Positions 11,808 to 23,353 of a stretch of 64,000 nucleotides of DNA are shown piece by piece. The DNA lies in the NCBI GenBank assembly GCA_037367355.1, contig CM074698.1, positions 3,534,001 through 3,598,000 on the forward strand, in the 5' to 3' direction. Every line of letters begins with the position of its first letter. Positions within the stretch are counted from its first letter, which is position 1. This DNA is from Neoscytalidium dimidiatum (lineage: Eukaryota; Ascomycota; Dothideomycetes; Botryosphaeriales; Botryosphaeriaceae). The position numbers were made by a program, and so were the translations under genes. Below the pieces are notes generated by a model. That model saw only the letters and a program-made list of their open reading frames with translations, had not been told where the DNA came from and made no database searches.

Positions 11808-14308
11808 TCACAGAACAGCCTCCAACACCCGCTGTCTCCACAGCTGCACCTCCCTATCTTTACCCTTCAACTGCGCCTCCAGCTCTTTCAGTCTGTCCTC
11901 TACACTCTTTCCCTTGTCCTTGCGGTCTCCGCCATCCACTCCCTCCTTCTCTTCTGTCTCTTCTTCCTTTGTCTCTATCATCAAGCCCTTGACTGCAAAC
12001 CTGCCCGTGCAGCCGCCGAATGTCAGGCTCCAGCTGACGTCGAACGTCTCCTTGATCTTCGCACCTCCGCTGAGAGCCGGCGCACCCTCCTCCCGCTCAT
12101 CGTCATCCTCGTCAATAGGGCTCTCATACCCGTCCTCGCTGACCCTATACTTCTGCACGACGATCCTCTTGATCCCGCTCGGAATGGGGGCCGATCCCAA
12201 TCCAACGTGCGTTGCATAGCCGAGCCAATTGGCAAGCCCCTGATTCATCGTATTGTTTTCTTCGCTACTCCCCTCGCTTTGCGCGTTCAATTGCGTCAGG
12301 ATCGCATCCGCGAGCGCCTTCGCCTCGTGCCCGCGCAAGCGCTTCCGCCCGGTCAGGTCGGCGCGCAGAAGATCGGCCGCCAGCAAGCGCTTCAATGCCT
12401 CGCGCGTCACCCTCGGCGCCTCAGGAGCCGCTCCCGCCGAGTTCCCTTGCTTGTCCGGGCTGTTGGACTCGCCGTTCACCAGCACCGTCGGCGTGACCAG
12501 ATGCACCGGCCCGCCGGTATGCTGCGGCACCTGCAGAGACAGTCGCTGGCCCGCACGACTGTGCACAGGCGATGGCCCCGCCTGCATCGCCGTCGTCGTC
12601 GCCGTCGTCGTCGTCGCCGACGCCGGGGTTGGCGGGAACCGGAACGCCTGGCCCTGGGGCGGTCCCTGAGCAGGCGTGGTCTGGCCTTGGTTCTGCGCGG
12701 CTTCGAGCAGCTGGACACCCGTGCTGCTCGGGTCCGGGCTGTGTCGAGTGAGATCGACCGTCGGCTGCTCCTTGGTGTTCGGGTTCGCGGGAAACGTGAC
12801 GTACGGTCCGTCGCGGACGGACCGGTTCTGCGGCGGCCGTCCTCGCAGCTTGCCGCTCTGGCCGGATCCGCTGCTCGGCCAGGCAGAGGACACCGCCGGA
12901 CCGTGTCTGCGTCTAGGTTTTCGTGAGCCAGGTGTCACTGCGGACATCGGTTCGTCGAAGGCGGAATCCGGAGGCCGTTCGGTCATCGGGCTGACCGCAG
13001 AGAGAGGATGAGGTGTGCTAGGATTTTCATGGTTGTTGACTTGCCATCGCAAGTGGGGGGCATTTCCGCCATTCAGGGCGGAATTTGGTGTCAGGCCCCT
13101 CTGGTTAGGGTTGGGCGTTCCCATCGAGGCCGCAGTCCATGGATCATGGCTGACGAAATTGTCAGGATGAGCGCTCATTGGCATTGCGCTGTTGGGATAG
13201 GCCGGCTGTGCCTGATTTCCATTATGAAAAGTGAAGGAAGTATCCAGTTGAGGTCTCTTAGGTGGCGGGGTTCCGTGCTCATCGTCTTCTAGGTCCTCGG
13301 CTTTCTTGCGTCCACGCTTGGGCTTGAATGCTGGATCCAGACCACGGATCGCCAGATCTTCCTCCAATGGAACGCCATCTCGACCACCCTGGGGAAAAGG
13401 CTCGTTCGGTGGCGGTATATTCGTGTAGTACGAATGTGGTTTGCCTTGTAAGAAATCGAAGAAGGCATCGATGTGCATTGCACGCATCCAACGCTAAGCC
13501 GAGCACGGTCAGTCATGTCATATACCAGAGCAGGGGGGGACCATGGAAACTCGATAAGAGCAAAGGAAGAAGGATTTCATGAGGCTCACGGGGAAGTGAT
13601 GCGGAAAGCTGAACATGACGAATAACAGGGAATGGAAGGAAATGGGCCGAATCTGGTCGAATGCATTTCTGATCCCATCATACGACAACGTAACAAGAGG
13701 AACAGCGCACGATAAGCGCAGCATTGTTCAATGGAAATTGAACGCACCTTTAGTCTCACGGCATATTGCTGCACTTTTTGAGTGCTCTGACCTTTCTCAA
13801 CATCTGGCGGCTCTACACCCAACTCCAGAGCCAGTTGTATCCAAGTCTTGATTTCACCCTTTTCAAGTTTCTTCAGAAGCTCAAACAGATTGTATGGATC
13901 AAAGGTCTTGTTGTCGCTCATCGGCGGCTTCTTAAACACCTTTTTCAATTCGCTGGTGTCTGAATTAGGAGCAAAATACGGATTGCAATACAGGATAAAA
14001 GCGGCATATATCTCGTCAATATTTTCGGCCGAGATGTTCTCTATTGATGGCAGCGAACGATCGGACGGCACGAAATGCGAAGGTTGCTGGTGACCTGGAG
14101 AGGCACTATAGCGCGGCGAGGCACTGAACCCAGGGGAAGAGCCGGTCATGTTACCGTGGTGGAAATGGCGTTGACTCGCTGGGGTGGACGCTAGATTTGG
14201 ATCTATGGCGGACGAGTACTGTGAGTAGGCAGGACCAGGGGAGCCCTGCTGCTGAGGATATTGGTGATTATGCGGAGAAAGATGCGATCCGTTAGTGTTG
14301 AATTCCAT
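11808..14308 (-). CDS. abp2: ARS-binding protein 2 (Abp2)-like DNA-binding protein
   Basis: Homologue of fission-yeast Abp2, which binds replication-origin (ARS) DNA; its role in filamentous fungi is inferred. Exons 14308-13748 and 13493-11808 with a 254-bp intron give 748 residues. The conserved block (about residues 85-215) spans IDEIYAAFILYCNPYF, FELLKKLEKGEIKTWIQLAL and, across the splice, RWMRAMHIDAFFDFLQGKPH. The rest is low complexity, with a basic PKRGRKKAE stretch, Pro/Thr/Gln-rich runs and a C-terminal charged coiled coil. The final frame ends at a TGA that overlaps a possible GTGAGT donor, so a further 3' exon cannot be excluded. Confidence 0.8.
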
Positions 14309-15023
14309 GGTTCCTGCACGGTAGTAGTCCAGCTGCTACTTTCGCAGGCGCGGAGTATGTGCCGCCAATGGCCGTTAATGCTTTTTTGCCTTTTGCGGAG
14401 CCAAGAGCCGGGCTCGAGACGGCCCAGGAGAAAGTCGGTCTCCTGCGCGTCGCGGGCCAACTGCTGAGGCCGCCGCGCGGGCGCGTGTGCGCGTGGTATG
14501 GCCTTGCCGACGGCCCGATCTTTTCTCGCCGCGCTTTCAGACAGGCGGTGACGCGTGCAGTCTGGTTGCGGGCGGGATGGATGCAAAGTAGCGGTTATGT
14601 TGGAAGGAGGTGCCCAAATTTGCGGTCGTTTTTGGCGGACTTTTGAAGTTTAGGGGAGTTTGTCGCTATTTTCAGGTATATTTTTGGCGCCCCTTGGCCT
14701 GAAACGCTCTCATCTAGCACGCTAATCCGCATGCAGAGTCTCACCCACACGTGATTTGTCCCATGTGTCTCCGCTTGTGCCGAGGTTTGGTGCAGGGACG
14801 CAAAGCCGACTGGATGCATGATGATGCTTGAAAGGTTCAAGACTACCATATCAACCCGCTCCTTTTTCGTCACCCATCCGCTAAACACCTATTCTCTCAG
14901 TCCATCACGAACTCTATCCTGGCTACAGCTTCTCAAATTCTTCGCTCCATTGAATACTTCAATACCTTCTTTGAAAGCTTCGTCCTAAGCTCTCCCGCAT
15001 CCTCCGAGCACTGTCCCCGCAAA
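14309..15023. promoter_or_regulatory. Divergent promoter region between abp2 and ant1
   Basis: 715 bp separate the two head-to-head start codons, so both promoters must lie here. A CACGTG sits near 14748. Pyrimidine-rich leader sequence precedes the ant1 start. Confidence 0.5.
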
Positions 15024-16183
15024 ATGTCCGCCCAGGCACAGGATCTCAGGAAGACCTCGGACAGCGAGGCGACCGCCCCGGCTGCCACGTCCGCCGCCCA
15101 ACAGAGCGACAATGTAGCTCACGCCCTGGCTGGTGCTGGTGGAGGTCTACTCTCCATGACCCTGACGTAGGCTCCCTTGACAGCAGCCCCGCTGCCAAAG
15201 TCCTGCTGATTCAAACCAGCTATCCGCTCATTACTCTGTCCACCCGTGCACAGGTTGAATCCAAGCGGGCGCAGTCGTCAACCCTCGATGCCACCAAGCG
15301 CATCATCCAGCGCGAGGGCATCAGCGGTCTCTATGCCGGCCTCGAGTCCGCGCTGTTCGGCATCAGCGTCACTAACTTCGTATACTACTACTGTTCGTAG
15401 CATGTGACAGAGCAAAGAGGGATAGGTCAAGGCTGACAGGATATACCTCAGGGTACGAATGGACCCGTGCTGGCTTCGAGAAGGCGGCTATCAAGGCCGG
15501 TCGCGCCTCCAAGAAGCTCACGACGGTCGAGTCCATGATCGCGGGCGCCATTGCCGGCAGCGCCACCGTCCTCATCACCAATCCCATCTGGGTCGTCAAC
15601 ACGCGCATGACAGCCCGCAAGTCCGAGTCCAGCGATCAGCAGTTACCCGGCGGCAGCAGCAAGCCGGCCAAGGCGCCGTCGACCATCGGCACCCTCCTCT
15701 CCATCATCAAGGATGAGGGATTTACGCGCCTCTTCGCCGGCGTTGTGCCCGCCCTCGTCCTCGTCATCAACCCCATCCTCCAATATACCTTTTTCGAGCA
15801 GCTGAAGAACGTGCTGGAGAAGAGGCGGCGTGTCACCCCGACGGACTCGTTCTACCTCGGCGCGCTGGGCAAGCTGTTGGCGACGTCGATCACATATCCC
15901 TACATCACGGTAAAGAGCCGTATGCACGTCGCTGGCAAGGACGGCCCTAAGGAGGACATGATGACGAGCTTCCGCCGCATTGTCAAGGAGGAGGGATGGG
16001 CTGGCCTCTACGGAGGTAAGTTGGCTTTGTTCACTACTAGGCGAGGCTTTGTTACTCACATAACGGACAGGTATTGGACCCAAGGTCACTCAGAGTGTCA
16101 TCACGGCTGCGTTCCTGTTTGCATTCAAGGACGCTCTCTACGATATGACTGTCAAGGCCAGGAGGGCGGCGATCAAGAAATAA
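15024..16183 (+). CDS. ant1: Peroxisomal adenine nucleotide carrier (Ant1/PMP47 type)
   Basis: Mitochondrial-carrier-family protein of the peroxisomal membrane that exchanges ATP for AMP to support fatty-acid activation. Exons 15024-15166, 15220-15392, 15452-16015 and 16071-16183 (introns 53, 59 and 55 bp) give 330 residues, the usual carrier length. Three repeats are visible. The first signature is the atypical YPLITLSTRAQVE seen in this subfamily; the others are NPIWVVNTRM and YPYITVKSRMHV. Each repeat ends in a GLYAG/LFAG/GLYGG-like motif. The Ant1/PMP47 identity rests on these signatures. Intron 2 has a GTTCGT donor. Confidence 0.87.
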
Positions 16184-16938
16184 ATGGCGCCACCTGCGGC
16201 ATATGAAATCTATGCAGCCCTTGTAGAAGCAGTGGGTTGCAAGCGTCATATCACACCACCGGGTGAATATCCTGCGGGTGTTCGGTTGCGAAATCCACTA
16301 TACCGGATCTCTTTACGCATACCAGGCATGATGTTTATGTTCGTAAGAGCCACGGCAGGGCAAGGGAAGAGGTAGAGGACTTGCGAGCCTGCGTCTTGCA
16401 TACCTCTTATTCGTGTTTGAAAGATTTATGGGAAAAGGAAATATTTCACGTACATAGTCCACGTGCACGTCGCGAACTGTTTTATGTCGAACCCTCCTAA
16501 TTCTTTTCGAAAGTCTCCATCTTCGCGTCCACGCGTGTTTGGTCAATGTACGAAGTATATGATTCCTTATTCGGGTCTGCAAATGTGGGCCTTGGGACAT
16601 TCCGCTGCAGGTCTCGAGACGAACTTGAGGACATCGAAAAATAAGGTCATGCGCACCTTGGCTGCCTTTCACATGCAAGCAATATGAATCCTTCAAGTGC
16701 CCTACCCACTCGGCCCGGTCCCATAAGGCTTAGCGAGTAGCGAACGGGCAGCCTCATATATTCGGCACATGAGAAAGCCGAGCACACCCGAGGTCGGAGA
16801 ACCGGAGAGTTGCAGAGGGTCTCAAAGAAGCCTTCAAGGGAATAATGGGTCACGAGCCACGACGTACATCAACGCAGAAATTATCTTTGTACAAGAGTTT
16901 TCCTGGCCTGAATAATGTCCCATCAAGCCCATCAAGAA
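16184..16938. other. Intergenic: ant1 downstream region
   Basis: Holds the ant1 3' flank and the upstream region of the initiator tRNA gene. No protein gene recognised. Confidence 0.5.
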
Positions 16939-17066
16939 AGCTGCGTGGCGCAGCGGAAGCGGTAAGCATATCTCATATCATGAATGCAATCAACAAATCC
17001 ACTAATAATCTCAATAGCGCCGGGCTCATAACCCGGAGGACAATGGATCGAAACCATTCGCAGCTA
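16939..17066 (+). tRNA. Initiator tRNA-Met (CAU) interrupted by a GT-AG intron in the D-stem
   Basis: Exons 16939-16961 (23 nt) and 17018-17066 (49 nt) join to a 72-nt tRNA in which every stem pairs: acceptor AGCTGCG/CGCAGCT, D-stem GCGC/GCGC, anticodon stem CCGGG/CCCGG around CTCATAA, T-stem AATGG/CCATT. Eukaryotic initiator hallmarks are present: A1-U72, three G-C pairs below the anticodon, and T-loop ATCGAAA in place of TTC. The A box (TGGCGCAGCGG, 16946-16956) and B box (GGATCGAAACC, 17045-17055) are intact, and a T7 run follows at 17081. The anticodon loop is not interrupted. Without removal of 16962-17017 the D-stem cannot form. It could be a working gene with a non-standard intron or an inactivated copy; perfect pairing of the remainder favours a working gene. 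Confidence 0.92.
16962..17017 (+). other. 56-nt intron with spliceosomal-type signals inside the initiator tRNA
   Basis: The segment starts GTAAGC and ends AATAG, with CTAAT (17002-17006) 11 nt before its 3' end. These are the donor, branch and acceptor signals of short fungal mRNA introns, at a typical mRNA-intron length. It falls between mature nucleotides 23 and 24 (linear count) in the 3' strand of the D-stem. Normal nuclear tRNA introns lie one base 3' of the anticodon. Owing to a shared G, the boundary could slide by one base without changing the product; only the chosen register gives GT-AG ends. Confidence 0.8.
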
Positions 17067-18193
17067 GAAATTGGCTTTACTTTTTTTCCTTTTTTGCATT
17101 CTCGAGTTTTGAATGGTGCGGGCCGGCTCTGTGTGTGCCTCCACACGTTTCGTTTTGCTTCCCCCAAAGGCCCACTTCGGGAAAGAAATGACTCACTTAT
17201 TTCCACCGCACCCACTTCGTGTATATGACGGACCATTCTGACTGGCCGCCCTGCGCCGGCAGCCCACAATGTTGCGGTAAGACACGCCAGTGGTCATGTT
17301 ACAAAGCAGAAGAAATTGGAGTTCGAAACTTGTTCGTCGCGGAATTGAAGTAATAAGCAATAGAAATCTCTTCATAGCGAAGTGATTGCGCCGGGAACAT
17401 ATTATATACCATTAAGCAATACCCAATGTTATGCCAGTATCCACGTATTCAATAATTCCACGAACGCGATAGAATAAAGAAAGAAAAAAGAAATAGAGAT
17501 GTACTATAACAGCCGCAAGTGTGGAAATTTGAAAGAAGTGAAAACCACGTCACCGTGAACTAAGCAAGTCAACCCGAGCCAAGATGTTCGTTCATTCAAC
17601 AAATCCAACCAGTTACTCTGACACAGAAAAGTAGGAGAAAAGGGGTTAAGAACAAGGCGAAGGAGAGCTCGTATCGAAGAGCAATAATAGTATAAACCCG
17701 TAAGAGATGCACCATAGCCTCCCAATCCTCGATTTCCCAGAAAACCGTGTAAGAGGGAATACCACCGCGCAAGCTATGCAAATCGACTCGACTACGAAAG
17801 CAAAAAGGTTGAGAAAATCGGCATATAAAAAAGGAACCGCCTCGAGCATCGCAGAAACCGCAGCTGCTACCACTTGCTCGCCATCGCCATAATTTTGATA
17901 TACTACACGTAGAAAAAGTATGCAAACCTTAGGGTGAAAGCGAAGAAGATATGAAAAAGCACAAAGCAAGAATTCCACCCTCTCCAATCCGAATGTCAGT
18001 AAAGCACTGTTTTTGGTAATGAAACCTGGACGCCATATCGCTGTGGAGAAGTAGCAGGCAGAGCCACCAGTTCGTCGATGGTCACCATAGTAAGATAGAA
18101 AAGAACCCCCGCAAAGCTAAGGTTGAAGGCCTTGTGCATCTCCAATCTAGCGACTGAGCATGCATCGGTGGAGCCGCAAATGCAGTTAGCCGC
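17067..18193. other. Intergenic: tRNA downstream and nrd1 3' flank
   Basis: AT-richer than the genes; probably holds the nrd1 3' untranslated region. A GTATGT at the nrd1 stop codon could be a donor, so an alternative nrd1 C-terminus might reach in here. Confidence 0.4.
17081..17087 (+). terminator. Pol III terminator of the initiator tRNA gene
   Basis: A T7 run begins 15 nt after the discriminator base, the usual kind of RNA polymerase III stop. Confidence 0.7.
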
Positions 18194-20760
18194 TCACATA
18201 CCAGGGAGCTGGAAGCCGAAGCCCGGAACAGCCGGAGGAACGCCAATGGTGTGAGGCTCTGGCCGAGGTTCCCCTCCTTGGGGTCCACCAGGACGAGGAT
18301 CGGGCTTGCGGAAGCGCGGAGCGTTCGGGTCAAAGCCGCCGCCATGGTTACCACCACCGCCGCCGCCGCCGCCGCCACCTCCACTACCGCCGCCGCCATG
18401 ATGGCGCCGGCCATGGAAGTGACCGTGCTTGCCTCCAGGCTCAGGGCCGACACGGCGACTCATGGCTTTGAATCCTTTGTCAGCTATCTAGTTCTCGCCA
18501 AAAAGAGTATAATGGCCACCTACCCTTAGACGAAACTCCAGTTCCGATCTCAATATCGGGTTCCTCGATCACGAGGCCAGTCTCGAGAGGGCGCCCGCCT
18601 GTACCGCCGAACTCGGAGTTGACAACCCACTTACGATCGGCCTCAGTCAGGCGCTCGATAGGAATAACACTAATACCAGTGCTGTAATCACTGCATTCGC
18701 GGGGTCCAAAGCCTACGCCCCAGCGAGTCTTAGAGATAACGTTAGTGATGAATACAAGAAGCTTTTTTTTTTTTTTTTGCTCTGTACTCACCTGACGAGC
18801 CTTGTTGAGCACCTGCGGATTCTTCTCTTTCTCCATACCAAGCTTAGCTTGAACAGAATCAGTACGAGTAGCCATCTTCACAAATGCGTGATGCTTCTCT
18901 GGGTTAACGATGCAAGTCTGAACTTCGCCGAAACGGCTGAAGATTTGCCGAAGGTCTTGCTCCGTGGCTCTACATATACAGTTAGGTTGAAGTGGACACG
19001 CGGTTAAAATGACCTGGAGAACTTACGAGACTCCTCCTACGAACAGGGTGCGACTGAGGACCTTGATGTGGCCTCTAGGCAAGCTGTTGTCAAATTGAAT
19101 GTACTTGGGTCTCTGATTAGAACCCTTTTGCTGCTGCGACTGCGGCTGCTGCTGCTGCTGCTGCTGTTGCTGTTGCTGTTGAACAGCTGGCGAGTTGCGA
19201 TGCTTGTCACGGTTTCTCCTATTCTTCCTACCACCACGGCGACTACCGCCATGTTCGCTGGACTGCTGTCCATTTCCGCCGCTAGGTCCGCCAACGGGCC
19301 CATCGGGGGCGCCGGGAGCGCTGTACGTGTCGTAGGCTCCATAGATTGGGCTCTCACGACGATTGACTGGAGAAGAACGCCGACGCTTCGAGTCGGGTGA
19401 GCGACTACGGTCACGGTTCCGATCGAAGTCGCGAGGATCATCTCTACTCCTATAATCTTGCGCAGTCTGTGGCTGACCATTGGGAGCAACCTGAGCGTGT
19501 CCATTCTGGGCTTGCGGGACTTGAGAAGCAGCCGACGCGCCTGGCATGCCCATCGGAGCCGGGGCACCACCACTCATGGCGGCAATCACCTGAGCAATCT
19601 GCTCCGGGTTCCAGCCTTGCTGAACCAGAGAACCTATGAATTGCATGAAGGCTTCATTGCCACCAGGCATGTTCTGAAAAGCCTGGGGCATGAGGGGGTT
19701 CGCCGGCGCAGGAGGCGCGGGTGCAACAGGCGCAATAGGCGCAGCAGTTGGCATAGTTGTAGCATTACCTTGTCCGTTGGGCTGAAGAGCATACGGAGGT
19801 ATAGAAGGAGTAGTCATAGTAGGGCCTACGTTCTGTTGCTGCGGCTGAGTAGTGGTGGCATACTGTGCGCTGTTCAGATGCTGGATATTCTGCGCAGGAG
19901 CGGCAGACTGAGCTTGCTTTCCTACGTTGGCAAGACTTGCGAGCAATGAGACTGTGCCAGAAGATGATGTTGCGGGCACTGGGGCTGCTTGCGGCTGAGC
20001 CGGCGTGTCAGATGTGGCACCCGTTGGAGTTCCGGTCACCGGAGCGGCGGCTGCAGATACGAAGACATCAGACCCTTGTGTTGTCTCACGATTGTGTTCT
20101 TGCAAGCCGGGGAGTGTCTTACGGGCTCCTAAGCGCTGCTTGAAGTCGGCAAGCATCTGCTGAGGAAACGTGTTGCCACGCTCCCAGATCTCAATCATCT
20201 TGCCAATTCTCTCCTAGAATTACATGTTTTGTGAGTAAACCAGACCCGAATGCGAGGGACCGCGACGCTTGGTCTTTCGATAATGGGAAACGAAGTGCTG
20301 CGCGCAAATACTCAACGGTGCGTACCTTCTGATCCTCTGGAGCATTCTGGATAAGGTCATGCATCATCGGAGGGAGCACCTGCGTCGCAATGGCGACTCC
20401 GATGGAGTTGGGCGCCTTGGACACATCAGAACCTGCAGATGCTGCGTCTTCCTTGTTCATCCGGGCCTTGTCCGCCCACTGCCGCACGACGGCATCAAGC
20501 ACATAAAGAACGCCAAGCTTATGGGTGTTGGGTGAAGTGTTGAAACGGTCGCGGATCGTCTGGAGAATTTGGGGGCATTGCTAGAGTGGCCCGAGGTCAG
20601 TTTGAATCGCGTCTCATCTCTACAGGAAGCGGTCTCGGCCTACATTTGCGTTCGCGATGCAGAGGTTGGTGATGGCGGTGATCTTCGACTTGTTGGCTCC
20701 TGGGGGCTTCAGCGCAGACAGCGATAGCAGCAACGTGTTCAGCTCCTCGATGGCCGACAT
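18194..20760 (-). CDS. nrd1: Nrd1/Seb1-type CID-RRM RNA-binding protein (transcription termination)
   Basis: Couples nascent RNA to the RNA polymerase II C-terminal domain in termination and non-coding RNA control. Exons 20760-20644, 20580-20326, 20213-19027, 18969-18792, 18728-18524 and 18474-18194 give 740 residues with all phases matching. The N-terminal CTD-interaction domain (about 1-150) includes SALKPPGANKSKITAIT and VLYVLDAVVRQWADKAR. A long Ala/Pro/Gln-rich linker holds arginine/serine stretches and a glutamine run from a CAG repeat (about 19146-19180). The RRM has RTLFVGGVS and HHAFVKMATR. The C-terminus is a glycine/histidine run and a proline-rich tail. The last two acceptors are AAG, less common than CAG or TAG. 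The exact C-terminus is uncertain because GTATGT spans the stop. Confidence 0.87.
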
Positions 20761-20856
20761 GACTACTTCTAGTGGGGCGACGGCGCCCGGGTCGAGCTAG
20801 AGCAAACGAGGCGCGTGTGTTGCGCGTGGTGTATGGCAAGGGCGAGCGGAATACTT

Positions 20857-20887
<31 letters not shown>
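20857..20887. repeat. (GTA)10 microsatellite
   Basis: Perfect trinucleotide run about 100 bp upstream of the nrd1 start codon, probably in its promoter or 5' leader. Confidence 0.9.
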
Positions 20888-21590
20888 GATGGAGCGGAGC
20901 CGGCGACGCTACGTCACTGAATCAACCTCGACACCTGCGACGCAGACGAGAAGTAGAAGCAGCCAGGTGACGGAAAGTGAGATGGGGCTTTGCTCGGGCG
21001 CAAGCTGAAGAATTGGTGGTACTGTACTGTGCTGTACGCAGGGTGGAAGGCGAGTGGGCTGGGCACTAGGAAATGGACTGCCGCAGCTGGATGGCTCGCC
21101 GCTTCCTTGACACGATCAAGAGCTTACTGGATGGCGACGCGGGGAATATGGAGAAGTAGTGTTGAGGTGCGTGGTGACTGCGTCCTCAGGAGACGATCTG
21201 GCACTCGCGCCTAGAAGCCGTGAAACGCAGCGCCCGGCAAGCTAGAGGCGGAGGGCGGTCACTGGGGGGGTTTGCGGCGCTGGGGGAGCAGCACGTCCAG
21301 CTGGGTGCCACGGGCTGAGCGTCGCGCCGGGAGCAGGGCTTATTTCTCGAGGCGGCGAGAGCGCGAGTGACGGGCGTATGTAATGGCGATGACGAGGGAT
21401 GTGCACGCACTGCCAGATACGTGCGTCGCAGCGGCGGCGGCGGCTGTCTTTCGGGCCAAGACGTTGCCGTGGGTGCGTCGGCCGTCGGGAAAGGCCGTCC
21501 GTGCGCGGCACGACGCAATAGCGGAAGAGCTGCGCCAGGCAAAGTTCTCAGCAGCTGTCCCGACAACTCGAGCCAACAGGTTTCGGTCAT

Positions 21591-21599
21591 TTATATATC
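21591..21599 (+). promoter_or_regulatory. TATA-like element of citrate synthase
   Basis: TTATATATC lies about 60 bp before the start codon, followed by a C/T-rich leader. The spacing implies a short 5' UTR if it is used. Confidence 0.35.
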
Positions 21600-21656
21600 C
21601 CACCCACTGCCCCCAATTCTTCTCCTCTTCCCCCCGCCCCATCTCCGTCGCCCACA

Positions 21657-23353
21657 ATGGCTTCTGCTCTGCGCCTCGGTTCCGCCGCCTTGCGCTCCTC
21701 CACCAGGGCGCCTGCGCGCTCTGTTGCCTTCAACGGTCTGCGCTGCTACTCCAGCAAGACTGCTGTAAGCTCCCACTGTTGCCATCCGCGCCGTGCCGCG
21801 GCCGCGCTGCCCCGTGCTGACCCATCGTGCTGCAGTCCTTGAAGGAGACCTTCGCCGCCAAGGTCCCCGAGGAGGTTGAGAAGATCAAGAAGCTCAAGAA
21901 GTGCGCGCGCCCTGTCCTGCCGCCGAAGTCGGCCACGAATCGCTAACAATGATATCAGGGAGTATGGCAGCAAGGTCCTCGGAGAGGTCACTCTCGACCA
22001 GGTCTATGGTGGTGCCCGTGGCATCAAGGCCCTCGTGTGGGAGGTTGGTACTCTACAGCATCGTCTCAACGGAAATCAACGCTAACAGTCGCGTCAAGGG
22101 CTCCGTTCTCGACTCCGAGGAGGGCATCCGCTTCCGCGGCAAGACCGTAAGTCTCCGTTTCTCCGTTGTGGTCGGTCAATTGCTTACAACGCATAGATTC
22201 CCGAGTGCCAGCAGCTCCTTCCCAAGGCTCCTGGCGGCGAGGAGCCCCTCCCTGAAGGTATGTTATGCGCTCGGCACTGCTGGCACGGGTAGAACTGACA
22301 GACGCAGGTCTCTTCTGGCTTCTGTTGACCGGCGAGGTTCCCTCCGAGCAACAGGTCCGCGACCTCTCTGCCGAGTGGGCTGCCCGCTCCGATGTCCCCA
22401 AGTTCGTCGAGGAGCTCATTGACCGCTGCCCCAACGACCTCCACCCCATGGCCCAGTTCTCTCTCGCCGTCACTGCTCTTGAGCACCAGTCTGCCTTCGC
22501 CAAGGCTTACGCTCGCGGCATTCCCAAGACCCAGTACTGGGAGCACACCTTCGAGGACTCCATGGACCTCATTGCCAAGCTTCCCACCATTGCTGCCCGC
22601 ATTTACCGCAACGTCTTCAAGGACGGCAAGGTTGCCCCCGTCCAGAAGGACAAGGACTACGCCTTCAACCTGGCCAACCAGCTCGGCTTTGCCAGCAACA
22701 GCGACTTCGTTGAGCTCATGAGGCTGTACCTGACTATCCACTCCGACCATGAGGGTGGTAACGTCAGCGCCCACACCACCCACCTGGTCGGCTCTGCTCT
22801 CAGCTCGCCTTACCTGTCCCTGGCTGCCGGTCTTAACGGTCTTGCTGGTCCCCTCCACGGTCTTGCCAACCAGGAGGTGCTCAACTGGCTCACTGAGATG
22901 AAGAAGGCCGTCGGCAACGACCTCAGCGACCAGTCGATCAAGGACTACCTGTGGTCCACCCTCAAGGCTGGCCGTGTCGTCCCCGGCTACGGCCACGCCG
23001 TCCTCCGCAAGACTGACCCCCGCTACGTTTCCCAGCGCGAGTTCGCCCAGAAGCACCTGCCTGACGACCCCATGTTCAAGCTCGTCTCTCAGGTCTACAA
23101 GATCGCCCCCGGTGTCCTTACCGAGCACGGCAAGACCAAGAACCCCTACCCCAACGTCGACGCTCACTCCGGTGTTCTCCTCCAGTACTACGGCCTCACC
23201 GAGCAGAACTTCTACACTGTCCTCTTCGGTGTCTCCCGCGCTCTCGGTGTCCTTCCTCAGCTCATCATCGACCGTGCCGTCGGCATGCCCATCGAGCGCC
23301 CCAAGTCTTTCAGCACCGAGGCCTACGCCAAGCTCGTTGGCGCTTCTCTGTAA
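21657..23353 (+). CDS. cit1: Mitochondrial citrate synthase
   Basis: Condenses oxaloacetate and acetyl-CoA to citrate in the TCA cycle. Exons 21657-21764, 21836-21900, 21959-22043, 22099-22146, 22197-22257 and 22308-23353 give 470 residues, the family norm. The first ~35 residues are Arg/Ser/Ala-rich without acids, a mitochondrial presequence. Catalytic residues are visible: His in [14 protein letters not shown], His in [14 protein letters not shown] and Asp in [14 protein letters not shown]. The KIKKLKKEYG and [13 protein letters not shown] junctions confirm the small exons. Intron 3 uses an AAG acceptor soon after a CTAAC branch motif. Codons are strongly C-ending, as in highly expressed fungal genes. 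There is no clear peroxisomal C-terminal signal. Confidence 0.97.

Larger units (their letters stand above)
20761..21656. promoter_or_regulatory. Divergent promoter region of nrd1 and citrate synthase
   Basis: 896 bp between head-to-head start codons. Contains a GTA microsatellite and a TATA-like element, listed separately, and a pyrimidine-rich leader just before the citrate synthase start. Confidence 0.5.

Noticed and set aside
11793..12926. 377-codon plus-strand open frame
   Set aside because: It is the antisense shadow of the Abp2 gene; the sense frame has the family domain and matching splice sites.
16962..17017. Reading the tRNA insert as part of a large variable or D-loop
   Set aside because: With the insert kept, the D-stem cannot pair and the D-arm would exceed any known tRNA; without it all stems pair perfectly.
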